64,000 nucleotides of DNA from Entoloma clypeatum (taxonomy: Eukaryota > Basidiomycota > Agaricomycetes > Agaricales > Entolomataceae). Where the stretch lies: the NCBI GenBank assembly GCA_963565915.1, contig OY751497.1, forward strand, positions 1-64,000, read 5' to 3'. Shown piece by piece: positions 57,305 to 64,000 of the stretch (within the stretch, counting starts at the first letter, position 1; every line of letters starts with the position of its first letter). The notes beneath the pieces are model-generated. The model had not been told where the DNA came from and did not search any database. It saw nothing but the letters and a program-made list of their open reading frames with translations. A program made the position numbers and the translations under genes.

Positions 57305-57377
57305 AAGAGTGTAGTATAATTGGCTAGTATGGCGATCTCCAAAATCACTGGTAGGTGTTCAAGTCACCTCACTCTTG
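57305..57377 (+). tRNA. trnW: tRNA-Trp (CCA)
   Basis: The acceptor AAGAGTG/CACTCTT is perfect. The anticodon loop CTCCAAA gives CCA on a stem with one C-A mismatch. Most fungal mitochondria have UCA here and read UGA as Trp. CCA should read UGG only. Confidence 0.9.
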
Positions 57378-58184
57378 TATAAATTTGACATAAAAATAAA
57401 AAACTACGTACAAAAAACAAAAACAAAAAACAAAAATTACGTAAAAAAAACTAGTCCTATGTCCAACGTAAAAAATTGTCCTATTTTTTATTTTTTGTTT
57501 TTTAAATTAACCGGTACAGAATAAATTTATTATATAAAAGGAAGGTATACGTAGTATATTTTATTAATAATAAATCTTTTATTTTTTATCATTAAAATAA
57601 ACTAATCTGTTCTATCTATTTTATTAGTAAATATTTTAGTAGAACGATTAGAAGAACTAAAACTTCTACTTTCTTGAACTAATTATATTTGTAAAACTAA
57701 TACTATAACTATGTATTACTAAAATTATCCAATATTGTAGTTCTAGGTTGTTTAAGTACAGATAAGGACGGTTACTACTAAAAATTTATTCTTATTTTTA
57801 TTCTTAGTTAAGGTAAGAAATCATTTATTTTTGTTTTTTGTTTTTTGTTTTTTATTTTTTGTTTTTGTTTTTGTTTTTTGTTTTTGTTTTTGTTTTAATT
57901 TTCCTTAAATAGATAAAACTTATCTGAATAATTTTAAAATTTATAGAAGAAAATTAAATAAATTACTACGAAGTAGTAATATTATATCTATAATCTAAAA
58001 AATAAAAGTAAGTATTACTAAAAAAAATTACGTAAACAAAAGTAGTAGTAATTATTCTAATACAATTTAATTTTAAGAAATAATCAAACTAGACGAAGAG
58101 ACGAAGTTCTACTTAATACGAAGAAAACTACGTAAAATGTAGTAATTTATTATTAAAAATAATAGTAAAAATAATAAATTATAA
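57378..58184. repeat. Spacer trnW/trnL
   Basis: AAAACAAAAA and TTTTTGTTTTT runs (57400-57425, 57828-57897) and ACGT repeats. No gene. Confidence 0.65.
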
Positions 58185-58266
58185 ACGAGTATGCCGAAAT
58201 TGGTAGCCGGGTGGGTTTTAGGTACTCATAATTTTAATTGTAAGAGTTCAAGTCTCTTTACTCGTA
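58185..58266 (+). tRNA. trnL: tRNA-Leu (UAG)
   Basis: The anticodon stem TGGGT/ACTCA encloses TTTAGGT, anticodon TAG. The acceptor ACGAGTA/TACTCGT is identical to that of trnG. Variable arm present. Confidence 0.9.
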
Positions 58267-59114
58267 TAAAAAAAAGTTCTACAAGTACAACAAGTATTAC
58301 GTAGTAACTAGAAAGTATTAAGTTGTACTTCAAGTAAAACAATTATTTCAATGAACTTGTAGAATTTTTACGAAGTAGAAGTCCTTCTAGACGAAGTACA
58401 ACTTCTATTAAATAGAAGTTGTAATACTACGTACTACTAAAATTTTTTATATTTTTATTTTATAAAAAACTACGTTCTACGTCCAAATATAAAAACTACA
58501 TTCTTCTTCAAATACTATTACAATTTCTACAAGAAGAAGTACGAAGGAAAAATGTATGTCTATTTTAGTAGATAACCTTATTCTTTAAATATAAATTTTG
58601 TATTTCTTCTTTTTAATCTTTAACTATGTTTATTTAAATTTATATAATTAAATAAATAAAGAAACTTTAAAAAAACTACATAGTACTAACAAAACTAGTA
58701 CTAGTCCAAAGTCCAACGTAAAAATTAAATATATAATTAAATATATTAAAACTACGTATAAAAATACTATATAAAAAAAATATTTATTATAATTAAATTA
58801 AAAAATAATTAGTTTTTTATATATTTCTATACGAACTAGTACTAGTTTTGTTAGAAAATGAATAAAAAAACTAGTTACAAATCTAGTACTAGTTTAACGT
58901 AGTACTACTACTACTACAAATACAATTTCTAAGATGTAGTACTATCACTAGATCCAAAAGAAGTAGAACTACGTAGTACGTCTACTAAATTTATTATAAA
59001 ATGGGAATATATTTATCTAATATAATTCTATAATAATATCTTTTATATCATATAATATATATTTATAATTTAGTTAAATTAATAATTAAAAAACACTACG
59101 TACAAAAAATAATT
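58267..59114. repeat. Spacer trnL/trnR
   Basis: Dense CTAGTACTAG, ACGTAGTAC and GTCCAACG repeats. No gene seen. Confidence 0.65.
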
Positions 59115-59189
59115 AACATCTTTAGCTAAATTGGTAAAGCGGTTGTCTTCGGAGCAATAGATTATTGGTTCAAGTCCAATAGGATGTTT
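59115..59189 (+). tRNA. trnR: tRNA-Arg (UCG)
   Basis: The acceptor AACATCT pairs with GGATGTT. The anticodon loop CTTCGGA gives TCG, reading CGN. Confidence 0.9.
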
Positions 59190-59814
59190 ATACTTTAAAG
59201 TATAATATAGAGTAAGTATAAGTGATTAAAATTAATAATAAACCTTTTCCTGTTTCCAATAGAATGGTAAAGGTATTTATTTCATTTATTTAAAAGTAGA
59301 GTAGAACTAGTACGTATAAAAAGAAATATTTATTTATTTTTATAGAAGTAATTATTTTAATAATTATAATATTATTAATTATATTTATTATAACTATAAA
59401 TATTACATTACTAAATAAATGTTTTTTATTATAAAAGAAATTATATATTAAATATCAAATTATATTATCTAAATAAGTATAATTATTTTATCTGTTTAAT
59501 TAAATATTTTTAAATATAAAATTATGTTTTATATATTTAATTTATTTAAAAGTATCCTATATTTTTGTAAGTATTAATATTTTATAAATATTTATAAAAT
59601 ATAAAATATAAATATAATGATAAATTTTAAGTAATCAAAATAATTTATTAAATAATTTATTATTCTAGATATCATTATATTAATACTAATATAATATTTA
59701 ATTTAATTTTTATATATTTATAAATATATAGAAATTATAATTTACGTTATGCGTATAAAAAATAAAAAATTTCAAGTATTTACTTCGTCTTCGTATAAAT
59801 TAACTTTATTTAAA
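59190..59814. other. cox3 upstream spacer
   Basis: AT-rich. From 59749 an in-frame 22-codon extension of cox3 is open, containing the dispersed repeat ACTTCGTCTTCGTATA; I treat it as leader. Confidence 0.55.
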
Positions 59815-60624
59815 ATGAAAATAAATATAAAAAACTTTCAACATTTTCCATTTCATTTAGTAGATCCTTCTCCTTGGCCAATTTTATTAAGTTTTTCATT
59901 ATTAAATTTGGCTATAGGTGCTGTGTTATACATGCATGGATTTAATTATGGTGGAACATTATTAACAATAGGGTTTGTGGTTACTGCTTTAGGGATGATT
60001 TTATGGTTTAGAGATGTAATAGTAGAAGGAACTTATTTAGGTCATCATACTAAACAAGTAAAGAATGGATTAATGATAGGTGTAATACTTTTTATTATTA
60101 GTGAAGTATTTGCTTTCTTATCTATTTTCTGGGCTTTCTTTCACTCTAGTTTATCACCTGCAATAGAAATTGGTGGTTCTTGGCCTCCACTAGGTATTAC
60201 ACCATTAGATCCTTTTGCTATTCCATTACTTAATACTTTCTTATTATTAAGTAGTGGTGCTTTTGTAACATATGGTCATCATGCACTAATAGCTGGAAAT
60301 AGAAAAGCTGCAATTGATGGTGTATTTTATACAATTGTATTAGCCCTTTTATTTTCTGCTTTACAATATATTGAATATTCTGAAGCTGGGTTTACAATAT
60401 CTGATGGTGTATATGGATCAGCATTTTTTGCTTCTACAGGATTACATGGTTTCCACGTTATTGTTGGTACTATCTTTATTTTAGTAGGATTTATTAGAAT
60501 CATAAATTACCAATTAACAAAACAACACCACCAAGGATTTGAAGCAAGTATTCTTTATTGGCATTTTGTGGATGTAGTTTGGTTATTCCTTTTTGTGGCT
60601 GTATATTTCTGGGGTGGGTTATAG
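59815..60624 (+). CDS. cox3: Cytochrome c oxidase subunit 3
   Basis: 269 residues from ATG 59815, which matches the normal fungal N terminus (NFQHFPFHLVDPSPWPI). An in-frame ATG at 59749 would add 22 residues, partly encoded by a dispersed repeat, so it is less likely. Seven helices, with conserved EVFAFLSIFWAFFHSSL (about 106-122) and the WHFVDVVWLFLF end. Non-catalytic core subunit of complex IV. A broken reading frame follows 58 nt later on the same strand. Confidence 0.96.
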   Translation: MKINIKNFQHFPFHLVDPSPWPILLSFSLLNLAIGAVLYMHGFNYGGTLLTIGFVVTALGMILWFRDVIVEGTYLGHHTKQVKNGLMIGVILFIISEVFAFLSIFWAFFHSSLSPAIEIGGSWPPLGITPLDPFAIPLLNTFLLLSSGAFVTYGHHALIAGNRKAAIDGVFYTIVLALLFSALQYIEYSEAGFTISDGVYGSAFFASTGLHGFHVIVGTIFILVGFIRIINYQLTKQHHQGFEASILYWHFVDVVWLFLFVAVYFWGGL

Positions 60625-60682
60625 GGCTATAACTTAATGATAAAAACTACGTTACTACGTACAAAAAGTTTGGTTTCTAAAT

Positions 60683-61189
60683 ATGAAAAGATATTTTAAT
60701 TATATTTATGGAGGTATTCCTACATTCCAAGGTAAAGGAGATTCAAATTTTAAAAATATATTATTTGTGGTTATGTTTTTTTATTGGGTTTATTTAGTTT
60801 TATGGAATATAATTCCAATTTGGAATTATATTTGTACAGTTAAATTTATTTTTATACGTACTTTTTATTATTGGATTTTTAATTAATATTTATAGAAAAA
60901 CTACTAAGAATAAGTAGAAATTCTACTTATTCGTAGATAAATTATAAAATATTCTGAAAATAATTATATTAAAAATAATATTTGGTTTAATTTATTTATT
61001 TTTATTAATTTATTATTAGGTATATTAGGATGTGTTTATTTTGATATTTTTAATATTATTTATTGTCAAGGTGATGATGATATACTAATTAAAGATGAAA
61101 GCAATTGTAGTTATACAAAGGAAAGTAGTGAAACAAAGGAAAATAATGAGGATAAAGATGGAAACTATAATTTCAGTATTTCTAAATAA
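60683..61189 (+). pseudogene. orf168, membrane protein gene interrupted by a palindromic repeat
   Basis: The first 67 codons (60683-60886) encode a Gly-rich start (IYGGIPTFQGKGDSNF) and a hydrophobic helix. The same frame is open again from 60941 to 61189, giving another helix (LFIFINLLLGILGCVYFDIF) and an acidic tail (QGDDDILIKDE). Between them lies about 54 nt with several stops, dominated by a 16-bp-stem palindrome (60904-60936) of the dispersed repeat kind. Since frame and protein character resume, I read this as one gene split by repeat insertion. Function and family unknown. Whether the first part is still translated is open. Confidence 0.55.
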
Positions 61190-61748
61190 AAACTAATACT
61201 ATGAAATATTATGAAGTAGTACTATGAAGAAATACGTCTACTTCTATTTGAAAAGTCATATATAAATCATACAAAACTACTAAAAATTAAAAACTAGTAT
61301 CTATTAAATATACTAATAAATATTTAATTAATTATTATATTATAAATTCTACCTACTTTTTAATAAATATCAAAATAATAAAATAGTAAATAAAATTAAA
61401 TAAAATTTTAATTTGTTTCTTTATTAATGAAAAATAGTATATATTAAAATATTTAAAGTATCCCCTACCTTCTGACTTTTAAATTTATGAACTTCTTCTA
61501 TCTTTATATAAATATAATAGAAGTTGTAGATTTACAAAATATTATCTTAGATATTAAAAAACTACGTATAAAACACTGGTATTACAACTACTAAAAAAAC
61601 ACTAGTACTACAAGTACTAACAAAATATTAGTAAAAAAAAAAAAAAATTGTTTGTTTTAGATAAAGAAAATAGAATAGATAAATTAAATTTTAAATTTAA
61701 AAGAAGATAATAAAAAGTAAAATTTTAATAAATATATTAAAATATAAT
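61190..61748. other. Spacer orf168/trnM
   Basis: AT-rich with ACGT and CACTAGTACTAC repeats (61560-61625). No further gene. Confidence 0.6.
61462..61465 (+). terminator. C-rich 3' element of the cox3 unit
   Basis: Sense AAGTATCCCCTACC, about 275 nt past the orf168 stop. Confidence 0.4.
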
Positions 61749-61818
61749 GCGATATGGTGTAAAGGATAGCACAACAGCCTCATGACCTGTTGGTTTAGGT
61801 TCGATTCCTGATATCGCT
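61749..61818 (+). tRNA. trnM: tRNA-Met (CAU), copy 3
   Basis: The acceptor GCGATAT/ATATCGC is perfect. The anticodon loop CTCATGA gives CAT. Confidence 0.88.
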
Positions 61819-61970
61819 AATAAAAAGTAAAAACTACGTAGTACTAACAAAATAATATTTCTAATAAAAAAAATTTATTAATTTAATTAAAGATTAGATT
61901 ATATTAAAAATATATATTAAGTATTTTATTTTATAAATAATATAATTATAATAAATTTAATTTATTTATA

Positions 61971-62042
61971 AAGGGGTTAGCTGAGTGGTTTTAGCAGTAA
62001 ATTTACACTTTACAGAGAGAGGTTCAATCCCTCTACTCCTTA
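61971..62042 (+). tRNA. trnV: tRNA-Val (UAC)
   Basis: The acceptor AAGGGGT pairs with ACTCCTT (one G-U). The anticodon stem GTAAA/TTTAC encloses TTTACAC, anticodon TAC. Confidence 0.9.
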
Positions 62043-62980
62043 GATTATATAATTATTTTAAAATAAAAATATAAGAATCTTACATCAAAGTACAGTCTTA
62101 AGATGCAAACTATTTTATATAGAGGCATTTAATTATTATTTATTTTTGTTAGTACAGTTTTTTTAATATTTTAATTCTAGACGTAAACATAGATGTAGAA
62201 GTAAATCTACAAAGTAGAAGTTGTAGAAGTAATAGTAATAAAAATTTAAGATGAAATTAACTACTCTTATCTACTCTATAATATTATAGATTATTAGATA
62301 TTATAGATATTTAATAGATCAATTGTAGAAGAAGATATTAAATCCCATTTATCTAACGTAGTGTTTTTTAGAATCCTAAATAATATATTTTAAAATGGAT
62401 TATTGGTTTTAAAAAGTACCTTTATATTTACAATAAATAAAAAAAGCAATAAAATAAAAATAATTTAATTAATAAATAAAAAGGTAGAGATTTAAAGATT
62501 ATATTAATTACAATATACCTAAACATTACTATACTAATATATTACTTATTAAAATTTTTTATTTTTATATATTTTTATAATAAATTTAATTTAAAATATA
62601 GAAAAAAACAAAAAAGATTGATTTAAGAGGAACTAGAATGTTTATAATTTTATAAGTAATATATTTTAAATTTTTAATTTATATATATTTAAGAAAAGAA
62701 AGAAAAACTACGTACAAGTATTACTTCTATTTTTCTTCATACTTCTACGTTCTAAGTACTACTAAAAAACTACGTACAAGTATTACAACTTCTACGTACA
62801 ACAAATTCTACAAATACTAGTATGTTATAGTACTTTGTAGATAAATAATTAAAATTAAAAACAAAAAAAACAAAAAACAAAAGTACGTTACTACGTACAA
62901 AAACAAATACTACGTAGTACTAACAAAAATAAAAAATAAAGTAAATTAAGATCGATAATTGAAAAATAAAAAAAAAAAAA
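62043..62980. repeat. Spacer trnV/cox2
   Basis: AT-rich. The right end has AAAACAAAAAACAAAA and ACGTTACTACGTACAAAA leader repeats just before cox2. No gene seen. Confidence 0.65.
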
Positions 62981-63742
62981 ATGTCATTATTAATTAATAA
63001 TTTTAATAGTATATTTAACGATGCTGCTCAACCTTGGCAATTAGGATTTCAAGATACAGCAGCTCCAGGTTTCACAGGTCTGGTTACATTACATAATACA
63101 ATTGGATTTTATTTAATTGTTATTTGTTTTGCAGTTTTCTGGGTTCTTTTTTCAATAGGTTATAACTATAATTCTAATAAAAACCCTATTGCATATAAAT
63201 ATTTAACTCACGGAACAGTTCTAGAATTAATATGGACTATATCACCAGCAATAATCTTAATAGCTATTGCTTTCCCTTCCTTTAGATTATTATATTTAAT
63301 GGATGAAGTAATTTCACCTACATTAACAATTAAAGTTGTAGGTCACCAATGGTATTGGTCTTACGAATATTCAGATTTCATTACAGATCAAGGAGAATCT
63401 ATTGATTTTGATTCTTATATGATACCTGAATCAGATTTAGAATTAGGTCAATTCCGATTATTAGATGTTGATAACAAACTAGTTATACCTGTGGATTGCC
63501 ATATTAGATTAATTGTTACTGGAGCAGATGTAATTCATTCTTATGCTGTTCCTTCATTAGGATTAAAATTAGATTGTGTTCCAGGTAGATTAAATCAAGT
63601 ATCTTTTTTAGCTGAAAGAGCAGGTACTTTCTATGGACAATGTTCTGAAATTTGTGGTGTTTGGCATGGATTTATGCCTATAGTAGTTGAAGCAGTATCT
63701 TCTTCTGATTTCTTAGTTTGGATTGATTCAGCTTCTCAATAA
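62981..63742 (+). CDS. cox2: Cytochrome c oxidase subunit 2
   Basis: 253 residues. Two N-terminal helices, then the periplasm-type CuA domain facing the intermembrane space. The CuA ligands are complete: Cys221, Glu223, Cys225, His229 and Met232 in QCSEICGVWHGFMPI, and the upstream His in VIHSYAVPSLG. The aromatic electron-entry patch QWYWSYEY is present. ATG 62981 follows an A-rich leader. Confidence 0.98.
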   Translation: MSLLINNFNSIFNDAAQPWQLGFQDTAAPGFTGLVTLHNTIGFYLIVICFAVFWVLFSIGYNYNSNKNPIAYKYLTHGTVLELIWTISPAIILIAIAFPSFRLLYLMDEVISPTLTIKVVGHQWYWSYEYSDFITDQGESIDFDSYMIPESDLELGQFRLLDVDNKLVIPVDCHIRLIVTGADVIHSYAVPSLGLKLDCVPGRLNQVSFLAERAGTFYGQCSEICGVWHGFMPIVVEAVSSSDFLVWIDSASQ

Positions 63743-64000
63743 TTAAATATAATAATAATTAATATAAATATTGTAATACAATTTATACCTCTACTACAAC
63801 CTAGTACAAGTTTATCTTAAACTTGTACTTGAAATAGAAAGAAAAGTATTACGTAATACTACTAGACTAAATTCAACGTCTAGAAGTAGTAGTAGTACGT
63901 AGAAGTAGAAAAAGATAAATAAATTTATCCCCCTATAAATTAAACATATTCCTTTATTTATTCTACATTTAATTAATTTAATTATTTTTATTTTTCTCAT
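63743..64000. other. cox2 downstream region
   Basis: A hairpin AGTACAAGTTTA/TAAACTTGTACT (63803-63829), ACGT repeats and a C-rich element. A 62-codon minus frame here is repeat-built and not called. Confidence 0.6.
63929..63933 (+). terminator. C-rich 3' element of cox2
   Basis: Sense AAATTTATCCCCCTATAAATT, 187 nt past the cox2 stop. Confidence 0.45.

Noticed and set aside
63812..64000. 62-codon minus-strand frame at the window end
   Set aside because: Made of ACGT and GTAGAAGTAGT repeats; no conserved features.

Overview
The window is most of a fungal mitochondrial genome, probably from a basidiomycete of the Agaricomycetes type. It is extremely AT-rich. It carries the full fungal respiratory set (nad1-6, nad4L, cob, cox1-3, atp6, atp8, atp9), a free-standing rps3, both rRNAs and 25 tRNAs. 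Genes lie on both strands, as is common in Basidiomycota. Eroded genes of a linear DNA-polymerase plasmid are scattered through it. Only trnA was not found, so a little of the circle probably lies outside.

Layout: tRNA cluster F-T-M-S-P-N-L-E (+, 1-2444); decayed plasmid cassette (-, 2648-5935); nad4 (+); rns, nad5/nad4L, nad1, trnI (-, 11.4-20.7 kb); trnK, cox1, orf300, nad2/nad3, trnH, second trnI, cob (+, 21.3-32.3 kb); nad6, trnD, orf311, atp6, trnG, rnl with one group I intron (-, 33.4-45.1 kb); rps3, trnM (+); trnY, atp9, trnQ, trnS, trnR, trnC (-); atp8, trnW, trnL, trnR, cox3, broken orf168, trnM, trnV, cox2 (+). Strand blocks alternate, giving four divergent gaps (about 5.9-7.4, 20.7-21.3, 45.1-46.7 and 55.7-56.9 kb) where bidirectional promoters are expected, and convergent gaps elsewhere.

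cox1 and cob are uninterrupted. The only intron seen is in rnl, at the site equivalent to E. coli position 2500, and it encodes a LAGLIDADG endonuclease. The single trnW has anticodon CCA, and the core genes are open when UGA is read as stop, so UGA does not appear to mean Trp here.

Spacers are filled with short palindromic repeats built on ACGT, CTAGTACTAG and CTTCTATAGAAG cores, plus A/C-rich tracts. Main unexplained signals: (1) a C-rich element, roughly AAYCCCCY, in the sense strand downstream of nearly every protein-coding unit and absent from the divergent gaps; (2) an atp8 5' leader related to the leader of the rnl-intron endonuclease, both ending at the start codon; (3) a 187-bp inverted repeat duplicating trnI(GAU) around the cox1-nad2-nad3 segment; (4) plasmid dpo pieces at three distant places, one fused to short copies of cob and nad6; (5) a gene behind cox3 apparently interrupted by a palindromic repeat. 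Coordinates were read by eye; rRNA ends are approximate.
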